A DNA stretch of 29,780 nt from Bacillota bacterium. GTDB taxonomy: Bacteria > Bacillota > Clostridia > Tissierellales > Sedimentibacteraceae. The notes beneath the pieces were generated by a model, which did no database searches, was not told the DNA's origin, and was given only the letters and a program-made list of their open reading frames with translations. The translations under genes were made by a program, and so were the position numbers. Location: positions 1-29,780 of the forward strand of contig JAEXUD010000039.1 in NCBI GenBank assembly GCA_023453025.1, written 5' to 3'. Below are positions 1 through 7,278 of this stretch, in pieces (position 1 is the stretch's first letter; each line of letters begins with the position of its first letter).

Positions 1-470
1 GGACCTGTCGGACCTGTCGGGCCTGTCAATCCTGTCGCTCCCGTCGGGCCTGTCGGACCTGTCGGACCTGTCAATCCTGTTGCTCCCGTTGGGCCTGTCG
101 GGCCTGTTGGGCCTGTTGGGCCTATCAATCCTGTCGGGCCTGTTGGACCTGGAATTCCTTGCGGTCCTTGTGGACCCTGAGGTCCTTGTGGACCTTGAAT
201 TCCCTGAGGTCCTTGTGGACCTTGTGGACCTTGCACGCCCTGAGGTCCTCTTGGACCCGGGCAACCTTGCGGTCCCCTCGGGCCTGTCGGACCTGTCGGA
301 CCTATAAAGCATCTGCATGGGTCCGGATCAGGCGGGCATGGACAGGGTGGGCACGGATTAGGCAGGCAGGGATCATATGGGGGACGTTGACAAGGGTCGA
401 AGAAATTACAATCATTAAATATTTGTTCTAAGTCTTCATTGTTCTGAATATTTCTATTTCTATATCTCAT
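1..470 (-). CDS. Collagen-like Gly-X-Y repeat protein, probable exosporium/spore-surface protein (partial)
   Basis: The minus-strand frame from ATG at 470 stays open to the window edge, giving about 156 codons; the C-terminus lies outside. A GGAGG ribosome site sits 8-12 bases upstream of the ATG. Residues 1-25 are polar (MRYRNRNIQNNEDLEQIF), residues 26-54 are a Cys/Pro-rich linker with eight cysteines (PCPPCPCPPDPDPCRC), and from about residue 56 on it is uninterrupted Gly-X-Y. The first repeats are Gln-rich (GPQGPQGIQ), later ones Thr-rich (GPTGPTGATGLT). Such Gly-Pro-Thr collagen regions are typical of BclA-like exosporium filament proteins of spore formers, where the Gly-X-Y stretch trimerises and is glycosylated on Thr. 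The spore-surface role is inferred from composition; a BclA-type C-terminal domain cannot be checked. The Cys/Pro linker could anchor or cross-link the filament. A Leu-rich frame on the other strand is only the complement of these repeats. Confidence 0.85.
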   Translation of the reverse strand, partial: MRYRNRNIQNNEDLEQIFNDCNFFDPCQRPPYDPCLPNPCPPCPCPPDPDPCRCFIGPTGPTGPRGPQGCPGPRGPQGVQGPQGPQGPQGIQGPQGPQGPQGPQGIPGPTGPTGLIGPTGPTGPTGPTGATGLTGPTGPTGPTGATGLTGPTGPTG

Positions 471-594
471 GAATCTTCCTCCAATTAAAAATACACTACC
501 TTTTTATAATTTCGCTATTAATAGCTACTTACAATATATGTCCCAATAAATAAGGTGTTACTATAATTATTGTATATATAATTCCAATATACAA

Positions 595-627
595 AAAAAT
601 ATACAGATATAATACCTGTATATTTTT
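595..627 (-). terminator. Terminator after gpsA
   Basis: A 12-bp perfect inverted repeat (595-606 with 616-627) encloses a 9-base loop. Read on the minus strand it is followed by a T run and lies 18 bases past the gpsA stop, so it probably ends the operon coming from 5011. The rest of 471-644 is AT-rich and must hold the promoter of the collagen-like gene; I could not pick a convincing sigma-K or sigma-E box. Confidence 0.7.
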
Positions 628-644
628 ATTCCATCTTCTTTACA

Positions 645-1643
645 TCACAGTTTTTCTTCTTTTTTATCTCTTAACATAAGCTTATTAACTGTCTCCTTAA
701 CATCCGTGTTGTTCTCCAACACGTCATACATTGCATTGACAATTGGCATTTCTGTATTTAATTTTTTAGACAGTTTATATGCAGCATAGGTTGTAGGAAT
801 TCCTTCAACCACCATTCCAATTTTCTTTATTGCTTCATCCTTGCACATACCTTGACCGATGAGATATCCTGCATTCCAATTTCTTGAATGCCTGCTGGTA
901 CAGGTTACTATTAAATCACCTATTCCTGAAAGGCCGTAAAATGTGTGTACATCGGCCCCCATGGCAATTCCAAGTCTGGCTATTTCAACAATACCTCTGT
1001 TCATAAGAGCAGCTTTTGCATTATCACCATATCCGACACCATCTGATATTCCGGCACCAAGAGCAATGATATTTTTTAACGCCCCGCCAATTTCAGCTCC
1101 TATAACATCATCATTTGTGTAAACTCTGAAATATGTTGACATAAATGCGTCTTGTATTTCTTCTGCAGCATCCTTGTCATCACATGCAATTGTAATTGCT
1201 GTCGGTAAGCAAAGTCCAACCTCTTCCGCATGTGAAGGACCTGAAAGAACAGCAAAAGTGCAATTAGTTGTTTCCTCATTAACTATATCTGAAACCAGGC
1301 ACATTGTACCTATCTCTATGCCTTTAGAAGCGTTTATAATTATTTTATCTTTTTTATATTCGGAGTCAATTTGCTTTAGAATACTTCTGATCATTTGAGT
1401 TGGTGTAACAACCAACAGTATTTCTGCATCATACGCTGCATCATTTATATTTGATGTAAAAACAATATTTTCAGGAATTTGCACTTTAGGTAGATATTTT
1501 TTATTTACTCTTTCAGTGCTCAGCAATTTACATTGTTCTTCATCCCTTAGCCACACCGTCACCTGATGTCCATTTTCTGATAAAAGCTTAGACAACGCAG
1601 TTCCCCAACTCCCTCCACCAAGCAATGTTATTTTTTTTTTCAC
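645..1643 (-). CDS. gpsA: NAD(P)-dependent glycerol-3-phosphate dehydrogenase
   Basis: Catalyses reduction of dihydroxyacetone phosphate to sn-glycerol-3-phosphate, the backbone for phospholipid synthesis, in the cytosol. The N-terminus has the Rossmann motif GGGSWGTALS; further family signatures are NASKGIE, SGPSHAEEV, the catalytic-lysine region GALKNIIALGAGISDG, GLSGIGDLIVTCTS and VVEGIPT. Length 332 aa is normal for the family. I chose the GTG at 1643 rather than the TTG/ATG-like extension to 1679: AGGAG lies 7 bases upstream and is formed by the plsY stop region (TAGGAG), and the protein then starts directly at its Rossmann strand. The gap to plsY is 10 bases, so the two are co-transcribed and act in sequence: GpsA makes the substrate that PlsY acylates. 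Confidence 0.96.
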   Translation of the reverse strand: MKKKITLLGGGSWGTALSKLLSENGHQVTVWLRDEEQCKLLSTERVNKKYLPKVQIPENIVFTSNINDAAYDAEILLVVTPTQMIRSILKQIDSEYKKDKIIINASKGIEIGTMCLVSDIVNEETTNCTFAVLSGPSHAEEVGLCLPTAITIACDDKDAAEEIQDAFMSTYFRVYTNDDVIGAEIGGALKNIIALGAGISDGVGYGDNAKAALMNRGIVEIARLGIAMGADVHTFYGLSGIGDLIVTCTSRHSRNWNAGYLIGQGMCKDEAIKKIGMVVEGIPTTYAAYKLSKKLNTEMPIVNAMYDVLENNTDVKETVNKLMLRDKKEEKL

Positions 1644-1653
1644 GACCTCACTC

Positions 1654-2235
1654 CTACAATTTATTTTCTTTACCTTCAAAAAGTCTTTTTATATTTGATT
1701 TATGTCTGTAAATAGACATACTTGCTATAAATAAACAGAAAATTAAAAGTGCTGAATCAAATGGTCTGACAAAAATAATCGCAACTAAAGGGGCCAATGC
1801 CATTCCAAATATTGAACCAAGTGACACGGTTCTCGTTAATATAATTATAATGACACCAAGCATAACGCATATTGAGGTTAAAAATGGATTTACAAATATC
1901 ATAACTCCAATTGTAGTTGCCACTCCCTTACCGCCCTTGAAATTTAACATCACAGGCCAGTTATGTCCGATTATTACAAAAGCTCCGGCCAAATACGCAC
2001 CAATTTGCTCCCCGAAATATCTGCCTAATATAACCGCGGCGACACCCTTCAAAACATCTCCTGCAAAAACCATTATCCCTATTTTCTTGCCAAATATTCT
2101 TAAAGCATTTGTTGCGCCTGCACTGCCGCTTCCGTAATCCCTTACGTCTTTTTTTGCAAATAGCTTTCCTAAAATATAAGCAAACGAAATGTTTCCTAAA
2201 AAATAAGATATGATTGCTATTAATATAAATTTCAT
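1654..2235 (-). CDS. plsY: Glycerol-3-phosphate acyltransferase (acyl-phosphate dependent)
   Basis: Membrane enzyme that transfers an acyl group from acyl-phosphate to glycerol-3-phosphate to give lysophosphatidate, the first committed step of phospholipid synthesis in Gram-positive bacteria. The 193-aa protein is very hydrophobic with about five membrane spans. The family motifs are visible: GSGSAGATNALR (acyl-phosphate/G3P site, about residues 36-47) and the glycine-rich GGKGVAT loop (about 100-106), with FGKKIG between. The ATG at 2235 has GGAGG 6 bases upstream. It sits between der and gpsA in the usual clostridial order. Confidence 0.95.
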   Translation of the reverse strand: MKFILIAIISYFLGNISFAYILGKLFAKKDVRDYGSGSAGATNALRIFGKKIGIMVFAGDVLKGVAAVILGRYFGEQIGAYLAGAFVIIGHNWPVMLNFKGGKGVATTIGVMIFVNPFLTSICVMLGVIIIILTRTVSLGSIFGMALAPLVAIIFVRPFDSALLIFCLFIASMSIYRHKSNIKRLFEGKENKL

Positions 2236-2258
2236 GTTTACCTCCGTTAAAAATTAAG

Positions 2259-2321
2259 AGATTCTTCGAACTGCTCTATCATGATGACAAAATAATCATC
2301 ACTTGGGACAGAGAAGAATCT
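2259..2321 (-). other. Imperfect nested hairpin between der and plsY
   Basis: Nine-base arms (2259-2267 and 2313-2321) match perfectly as an inverted repeat; inside them TGATGA (2282-2287) pairs with TCATCA (2296-2301). There is no T run, so it does not look like a terminator. It could be an mRNA processing or stability structure within the operon. Confidence 0.4.
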
Positions 2322-2342
2322 TATCTGTATCCTCTCCTGTAA

Positions 2343-3668
2343 TTACAAGCTTTTTTCATTTTTGCTTCTAAATTCAATTATAATGGGGGTACCACTGTAT
2401 TCAAATGATTCACGTATTTTGTTCTCTAAATATCTTTGATATGAAAAATGCACAATTTCGCTATCATTTACAAATATTAAAAATTTTGGAGGATTTACTG
2501 CTACCTGTGTTCCATAATACAGCTTAAGTCTTTTACCTCGTACTGTTCTTGGCTGATTCATAAGAACAGCTTCTGTTATTATATCATTTAAAACACCTGT
2601 TGAAACCCTTAAATTTCTAAAATTGTATACTGAATCAACTTCGTCCAGTATTTTGCTTACTCTTTGACCTGTCAATGCTGATACGGTCAAAATTGGAGCA
2701 TAAGTAGCATAAGCAAGCGCTTCTCTTACATTGTCCTGGAATTCCTTAAAGGTTGAATTATTCTTTTCAACCAAATCCCATTTATTAATGACAATAATCA
2801 TACCTTTGTTGTTATCATGAGAATATCCGGCAATACGTATGTCTTGTTCTGTTATTCCTTTGTCTGCATCAATAACTAAAATACATATGTCAGCTCTTTC
2901 AACAGCTGTAAATGCTCTTAGCACGCTGTATTTCTCCACTGTTTCGCTTATTTTACTTTTTTTTCTGATACCTGCGGTATCAATTAAAGTATATTTTTGA
3001 CCGTTTTTTTCAAACTTTGTATCTATTGCATCCCTTGTTGTTCCGGGTATGTCGCTTACAATAACTCTGTTCTCGCCTATTATCCTGTTTATAATTGAAG
3101 ATTTACCTGCATTTGGTTTACCGATTACCGCTATTTTAATGCTGTCATCCTCTTCTTCAGTATCCATTGATTCATCAAACTTAGAAATTATTACATCAAG
3201 AAGATCTCCTATGCCCAAGGCTTCTGATGAAGATATTGAAACCGGCTCTCCTATACCCAGATTATAAAATTCATATACATTGTTATCATTAACAAACTTA
3301 TCCATTTTATTGACAACTAAAATAATTTCCTTTTTTGATTTTCTCAGCATTTGGGATACTTCCATATCTGCTGCTGTAACACCTTCCTTACCGTCAACCA
3401 TAAAAAGTATCACATCTGCCATTTCAATCGCTATTTCAGCTTGAACCCTCATTTGTGAAAAAATAGTATCTGTTGTATTAAGCTCAATACCTCCGGTATC
3501 TATTAAAGTAAAATAATTATCCAGCCATTCGCATTCAGCATAAATTCTATCTCTTGTAACTCCTGGTGTATCTTCTGTTATGGAAATTCTTTTTCCTGCT
3601 ATTCTGTTAAAAAGTGTAGACTTACCTACATTTGGTCGTCCCACAATTGTTACTACTGGTCTTGCCAT
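2343..3668 (-). CDS. der: Ribosome biogenesis GTPase Der (EngA)
   Basis: Double-GTPase that binds the 50S precursor and is needed for large-subunit maturation. Both G domains are complete: first GRPNVGKST (residues 10-18), DTPGVTRD, DTGG and NKMD; second GKPNAGKSS (about residue 183), DIPGTTRD, DTAG and NKWD. The C-terminal KH-like domain follows (about residues 350-435, ending IIIEFRSKN). Length 441 aa is typical. GGAGG lies 8 bases upstream of the ATG. Der directly follows the DUF512 gene, an arrangement conserved in Clostridia. A small GGGAGG/CCTCCC hairpin (3688-3706) lies between these two genes. Confidence 0.98.
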   Translation of the reverse strand: MARPVVTIVGRPNVGKSTLFNRIAGKRISITEDTPGVTRDRIYAECEWLDNYFTLIDTGGIELNTTDTIFSQMRVQAEIAIEMADVILFMVDGKEGVTAADMEVSQMLRKSKKEIILVVNKMDKFVNDNNVYEFYNLGIGEPVSISSSEALGIGDLLDVIISKFDESMDTEEEDDSIKIAVIGKPNAGKSSIINRIIGENRVIVSDIPGTTRDAIDTKFEKNGQKYTLIDTAGIRKKSKISETVEKYSVLRAFTAVERADICILVIDADKGITEQDIRIAGYSHDNNKGMIIVINKWDLVEKNNSTFKEFQDNVREALAYATYAPILTVSALTGQRVSKILDEVDSVYNFRNLRVSTGVLNDIITEAVLMNQPRTVRGKRLKLYYGTQVAVNPPKFLIFVNDSEIVHFSYQRYLENKIRESFEYSGTPIIIEFRSKNEKSL

Positions 3669-3715
3669 CTTTTCCTCCGTTTATAATGGGAGGATATGTT
3701 CCTCCCCTGCATTCA

Positions 3716-5011
3716 TTATTTCGTAATCATGCTAAGCAATGCTGCACCGTCCACATCGCAAATTGTCACCTCGGTGTTTAATTCCTTTTCTAAATCTTCA
3801 ATTGTTAAATCATCAAGCATGACATTGTTGTCGTTTATCATATTTCTCGGCAAAATAATATTCTTGTAATTTTTATCCTTTAGCTGTTCAATTATATCCC
3901 TGCCTGTTGTAAGTCCTGACACTGTTATCCTTTCCCCAAAAAAATTATTGATAATTCTTACTACATTTATTTTTATAGATATTTTTTTCATTATTTCTTG
4001 TGCCACTTCTTTAATTAACTCATATGCTGCAGCTCCTGTTACAAATGTAAATTCATCTGAAATAGGCTCACTGCCTTTATATTCATCCAATAAATCATAA
4101 ATTTGTTGTTTAAACAATCTGCACATACCTATGCCATTTTCCAGCTGATCAAATTCCTCATAAGCCTCGTGAGCTGGAAAATCAACGTTGCTTGTAATAT
4201 AAAATTCATCAGCTATAAAAATAAACCTTGTGTTTAATTTTTTATACAATTCATTTTGAAGCTTTGTTACCTGCTTTACAATTTCAGCTGCACTTTCTTT
4301 ATCAAAGGGCTTAAGTTCAGTTAATCTATCTCTGAATTTTGTTAGTCCTACCGGCACAACTGCAACGCTTCTAAGACCTGGGTGTAATTTTGATAAGTCC
4401 CTTATTGTTTTATCAAGCTGCTTCCCATCATTTACGTCTCTCACCAGTACAATCTGACAATCTACGGTTATTCCGGCATCTATAAGCCTTTTCAGATATT
4501 CTAAAATATTAATGTCCTTTTTATTGCCCATCATGTATTTTCTAAGCTCAGAATCAGTTGTATGAACCGAAACCTTAATCGGACTTATCCTATATTTTAT
4601 TATTCTTTCTATTTCATCTTCTTTTAAATTTGTTAAAGTTATAAAGTTTCCGTAAAGGAAAGAAAGCCTGGTGTCATCATCCTTTAAATAAAGTGTATTT
4701 CGCATTCCTTTAGGCATTTGGTCAATAAAGCAAAAAATACACTTATTTGAACACACCTTTATATTGTCCATAAGAGGATTTTCAAATACAATTCCTATAT
4801 CCTCATCGTATTCTTTTTCTATTTCCAGCTCCCAGATTTCTCCGTCCTTCTTGCGTATTTCAAAAAGTACATTTTCATCTGATATCTGATATTTATAATC
4901 TATATAATCCAAAATACTGCAATTGTTTACAGAAATCAGCTCATCTCCGGGCTCCAGCTCCATTTCCTCCGCAATTGAGTTTTTTAATACCTTTACAATT
5001 AAATTTTTCAT
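3716..5011 (-). CDS. DUF512 family protein with PDZ-like and radical-SAM-like regions
   Basis: A conserved clostridial protein of unproven function, commonly encoded beside der. Residues 1-70 form a PDZ-like segment (AEEMELEPGDELISVNN). A CSNKCIFCFIDQMPKGMR segment follows with Cys87, Cys91 and Cys94 in CxxxCxxC order, as in radical SAM [4Fe-4S] sites. The region after it (DDTRLSFLYGNFITLTNL, then KVSVHTTDSELR) resembles a radical-SAM barrel; the C-terminal half is the DUF512 domain. The start is the ATG at 5011, with AAGGG 7 bases upstream, rather than the TTG at 5029; this gives 431 aa. It is the first gene of the operon that runs through der, plsY and gpsA. The reaction is unknown. Confidence 0.88.
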   Translation of the reverse strand: MKNLIVKVLKNSIAEEMELEPGDELISVNNCSILDYIDYKYQISDENVLFEIRKKDGEIWELEIEKEYDEDIGIVFENPLMDNIKVCSNKCIFCFIDQMPKGMRNTLYLKDDDTRLSFLYGNFITLTNLKEDEIERIIKYRISPIKVSVHTTDSELRKYMMGNKKDINILEYLKRLIDAGITVDCQIVLVRDVNDGKQLDKTIRDLSKLHPGLRSVAVVPVGLTKFRDRLTELKPFDKESAAEIVKQVTKLQNELYKKLNTRFIFIADEFYITSNVDFPAHEAYEEFDQLENGIGMCRLFKQQIYDLLDEYKGSEPISDEFTFVTGAAAYELIKEVAQEIMKKISIKINVVRIINNFFGERITVSGLTTGRDIIEQLKDKNYKNIILPRNMINDNNVMLDDLTIEDLEKELNTEVTICDVDGAALLSMITK

Positions 5012-5137
5012 GTGTTTTCCCTTTTGCAATTATTTTACAGATATTTTATCATAAGTGCAAGCCGTTGTATTGCTTTTTCACCGACATTAAATTTAATCCG
5101 GGCGAAGTCATTCGTCTTTGTTTCATTTGCGATACCT

Positions 5138-5167
5138 ATTATAACATAACTGTTTAATTAACTGCAA
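5138..5167 (-). promoter_or_regulatory. Predicted promoter of the DUF512-der-plsY-gpsA operon
   Basis: On the minus strand, TTGCAG (5167-5162), an 18-base spacer and an extended -10 TGTTATAAT (TATAAT at 5143-5138). The 5' leader would be about 120 bases and shows no recognisable riboswitch. Confidence 0.55.
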
Positions 5168-5208
5168 TGTATTTTTAAAGCAACCTGATCTGTGTCAGTT
5201 TATTATTT

Positions 5209-5224
5209 GTTACTATTCACAGTG
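5209..5224 (+). repeat. Left-end fragment of the 195-bp-core repeat, cut off by the IS
   Basis: GTTACTATTCACAG just before the IS closely matches the reverse complement of the right end of the downstream repeat copy (GTTACTATCCAC) and of the fragment near 25190 (GTTACCATTCACAG). The upstream bases TTATTATTTG also match the inverse of the sequence beyond 7176. The IS therefore appears to separate this end from the remainder at 6939-7176. Confidence 0.6.
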
Positions 5225-5256
5225 CAATGTCATTTAGTTAACGTTATATCTTCATA

Positions 5257-5295
5257 ATGGTTAGATTTCCAGCAATGGGGTCTAACCATTTTTTT
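5257..5295 (+). terminator. Inward-facing terminator in the IS left end
   Basis: ATGGTTAGA (5257-5265) pairs with TCTAACCAT (5281-5289), followed by a run of T to 5295. Placed between the IS end and the transposase, it would stop transcription entering from outside, a known way for insertion sequences to limit transposase expression. Confidence 0.7.
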
Positions 5296-5338
5296 CACTT
5301 ATTTCAAAATAGTAGTTGACAGACAGATCAAAATGTGC

Positions 5339-5383
5339 GGCCGCTCTCGTTACTGATGTTTTTTAGAGGTAACGAGAGCGGCC
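5339..5383 (+). promoter_or_regulatory. 15-bp GC-rich hairpin upstream of the transposase start
   Basis: GGCCGCTCTCGTTAC (5339-5353) is the perfect inverse of 5369-5383, with a 15-base loop. It is the most GC-rich spot in the IS and ends 30 bases before the ribosome site. It may control transposase mRNA, but it does not cover the AAGGAGG itself. Confidence 0.55.
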
Positions 5384-5429
5384 CTTGAATTAAAGATATT
5401 TAAACTTTATTTCAAGGAGGCATTACCCT

Positions 5430-6770
5430 ATGATTCATCAAAAAATCAAAAATTTATTTAATTCAGCTGTAGAACATGTTGCATCAAACATTTCAAAGTA
5501 TTCTGTCCATCCGGATACAGACTTTCAAAGAAACAGAAAAATCAATCCTCAAGTACTTATTTCCTTCCTTGTTTCACAAGGTTCCTCGTCTACAAAGATT
5601 GAATTGCTTGATTTTTGGGGAATGACCCCTTCAAGGCCAACTTCTTCAGCTCTTAATCAACAGCGTGCAAAGCTAAAACCTGATGCTCTGGAGTCTGTGT
5701 TTAAACACTTTAATTCTTCTGTTATGGAATTGTCATCCTCGAACTTAACGGATGAAAATTACCGTTTTTTAGCTGCCGATGGTTCAAGCTGTACTTACTT
5801 TAGTACACCGTCTTTTTCATCAGATGATTACTACTACTCACCAGGGAATTCCATCAGAGGAGTCTACAGTATGCATATAAACGCATTCTTTGATTTGACT
5901 TCACATATCTACACGGCTGCCTTGATTCAATCTGTTCATTGCAAAAATGAATTTAGTGCTTTCTGTGACATCGTTGATCGCCACGATATCCTTGACGGAA
6001 GAAAAAATGTCTATATCGGTGACCGTGGTTATTGTTCCTATAATAACATGGCGCATGTCATTAATCAAAACCAGTATTTTCTGTTTCGTACCAAGGATAT
6101 TCATTCCAAAGGGCTGGTTGGCAATTTTGATTTTCCGGAGCAAGAATCTTTTGATATTGAGGTTAAGGTTACTTTAGTTCGGAGCCATTCGAAAAATGTA
6201 TCAGTTAATCCAAACAGCTACATACGCTTTGTTGATCAGGCATCATCCTTTGATTACATTGAATATGGTAGCTATGATACTTATGAACTATCCTTTCGTA
6301 TTGTACGATTTCCTATTAGTGTTTCCACATACGAGTGTATTGTAACCAACCTGCCAAGTGATGAATTTCCCTCAGAACGTATTAAAAGTTTGTATTATTC
6401 CAGATGGGGTATAGAATCCTCATTCAGGAAACTGAAATATACGATTGGACTGAGTAATTTTCATTCATACAAACCTGAATACATTGAACAAGAAATCTGG
6501 GCAAAATTGATTACCTATAACATAACCGAAACAATGATAAACCACACGGTTTTGGAAAAGCACGATACAAAACATGAATACAAAGTCAATTTCACTATGG
6601 CTGCACATATTTGTAGAGTCTTTCTCCGTCTTGCCACGGAGAAAGACAGTTATGATGTGATGTCCCTGCTACAAAAGGAGTTAATTCCTATTCGAAATGA
6701 ACGCCAGTATCCACGGCTTCAAACAGCTCATTTTCGAAAACCTCGATATTTTATATATCGGGCTGCATAA
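5430..6770 (+). CDS. IS4-family DDE transposase
   Basis: This 446-aa transposase cuts and joins the IS ends. The catalytic triad can be placed at Asp117 (AADGSS), Asp198 (YIGDRGYCSYN) and Glu319 (YYSRWGIESS). The last lies in the IS4 signature Y-(2)-R-(3)-E-(6)-K: Tyr312, Arg315, Glu319, Lys326. The RNase H-like fold is interrupted between the second Asp and the Glu by a long beta-rich insertion (about residues 215-300), as usual in IS4. AAGGAGG lies 9 bases before the ATG. The frame is complete with no stops or shifts. The exact IS name cannot be given without a search. Confidence 0.93.
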   Translation: MIHQKIKNLFNSAVEHVASNISKYSVHPDTDFQRNRKINPQVLISFLVSQGSSSTKIELLDFWGMTPSRPTSSALNQQRAKLKPDALESVFKHFNSSVMELSSSNLTDENYRFLAADGSSCTYFSTPSFSSDDYYYSPGNSIRGVYSMHINAFFDLTSHIYTAALIQSVHCKNEFSAFCDIVDRHDILDGRKNVYIGDRGYCSYNNMAHVINQNQYFLFRTKDIHSKGLVGNFDFPEQESFDIEVKVTLVRSHSKNVSVNPNSYIRFVDQASSFDYIEYGSYDTYELSFRIVRFPISVSTYECIVTNLPSDEFPSERIKSLYYSRWGIESSFRKLKYTIGLSNFHSYKPEYIEQEIWAKLITYNITETMINHTVLEKHDTKHEYKVNFTMAAHICRVFLRLATEKDSYDVMSLLQKELIPIRNERQYPRLQTAHFRKPRYFIYRAA

Positions 6771-6796
6771 ACATCTCTACTATTATAGTTTTTTTT

Positions 6797-6820
6797 AGGC
6801 AGATGTACAATCTGTCTTTT
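6797..6820 (+). terminator. Terminator after the transposase
   Basis: AGGCAGAT (6797-6804) pairs with ATCTGTCT (6810-6817), with one G-T pair and a 5-base loop, then TTT. It lies 27 bases past the transposase stop. Confidence 0.5.
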
Positions 6821-6938
6821 CGTCATGCTTTTCTTCATAACTAAAGTGTTGACTTCATTTATAAATCTCCCTATTCCTGATAGAAGTGGCTAAAATCTTA
6901 TAAAGCTACTTTGTTTTCTAATTAACTAAATGACATTG

Positions 6939-7176
6939 GTTCACGGTTATAAAGTGTAAGCGAAAAATAAGAAAAATATCCGCTCACGGTTTCGGACACA
7001 AATAATTCTAAAGCTCATTGCGGCTAAAAATCCTACAGCTTGCAAACTCGCTGACGCTCAAACAGTGCAAGCTGCTTAACGGATTTTTACCCTCCATTCG
7101 CTAAGAATTATAATCGTGTCCTGCAAATGTTCGCTATATATTTTTCTTATTTTTCTTTGGTTTTGTGGATAGTAAC
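6939..7176 (+). repeat. Structured repeat element, copy 1 (left end interrupted by the IS)
   Basis: The core 6960-7154 (195 bp) matches 24062-24256 without gaps and with 8 differences by my count. It begins and ends with a perfect 17-bp inverted repeat, AAAAATAAGAAAAATAT (6963-6979) and its complement (7138-7154). Further nested arms pair in order: GGACAC 6994-6999 with GTGTCC 7116-7121; ATAATTCT 7002-7009 with 7104-7111; TAAAAATCC 7025-7033 with 7081-7089; CAGCTTGCA 7036-7044 with 7066-7074. The whole unit can thus fold into one long hairpin. No ORF is present. It resembles a MITE-like element or a structured intergenic RNA repeat. Confidence 0.85.
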
Positions 7177-7222
7177 TGCAAATAATAACGATAAATTGAG
7201 TATTAAAATGTATAAGTATAGC

Positions 7223-7251
7223 TTGAAAAATATTACTTGCAGGGTTATACT
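7223..7251 (+). promoter_or_regulatory. Predicted sigma-A promoter of the molybdenum-cofactor cluster
   Basis: TTGAAA (7223-7228), a 17-base spacer, TATACT (7246-7251). Start of transcription near 7258 would leave a leader of only about 20 bases, so there is no room for a Moco riboswitch. Confidence 0.65.
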
Positions 7252-7278
7252 TTATTATATATAAGGCTGGAGGTACGT

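Larger units (their letters stand above)
5225..6938 (+). mobile_element. Complete IS4-family insertion sequence
   Basis: The ends are a perfect 17-bp inverted repeat: CAATGTCATTTAGTTAA at 5225-5241 and its reverse complement at 6922-6938, giving an element of 1,714 bp with one transposase gene. The flanks share an imperfect 7-of-10 match (ATTCACAGTG before, GTTCACGGTT after), which could be a degraded target duplication. Inside the left end are a terminator-like hairpin and a strong second hairpin; after the transposase is a terminator. The transposase frame is intact, so the copy may still be mobile. Confidence 0.9.

Noticed and set aside
1..300. Regular short repeats that might look like a CRISPR array
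   Set aside because: The period is 9 bases with no unique spacers, and the minus strand translates as continuous collagen triplets.
80..431. Two plus-strand ORFs rich in Leu, Arg, Trp and Ser
   Set aside because: They are antisense to the Gly-X-Y repeats on the minus strand; their composition is just the complement of GGN-CCN-ACN codons, and neither has a ribosome site.
1644..1679. Longer gpsA start at 1679
   Set aside because: It would overlap plsY by 26 bases and lacks a ribosome site, while GTG at 1643 has AGGAG at ideal spacing and begins at the Rossmann fold.
5012..5224. Possible gene or RNA between the DUF512 gene and the IS
   Set aside because: Only a short 60-codon plus frame without ribosome site is seen; the stretch is explained by the minus-strand promoter, its leader and the repeat end.
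5316..5344. TTGACA at 5316 as the transposase promoter
   Set aside because: The expected -10 position reads GGCCGC inside the GC-rich hairpin; no acceptable -10 is present at 16-19 bases.
7200..7278. Moco riboswitch upstream of the molybdenum-cofactor genes
   Set aside because: The predicted transcript leader is only about 20 bases, and upstream DNA is occupied by the structured repeat, which does not have the Moco consensus.
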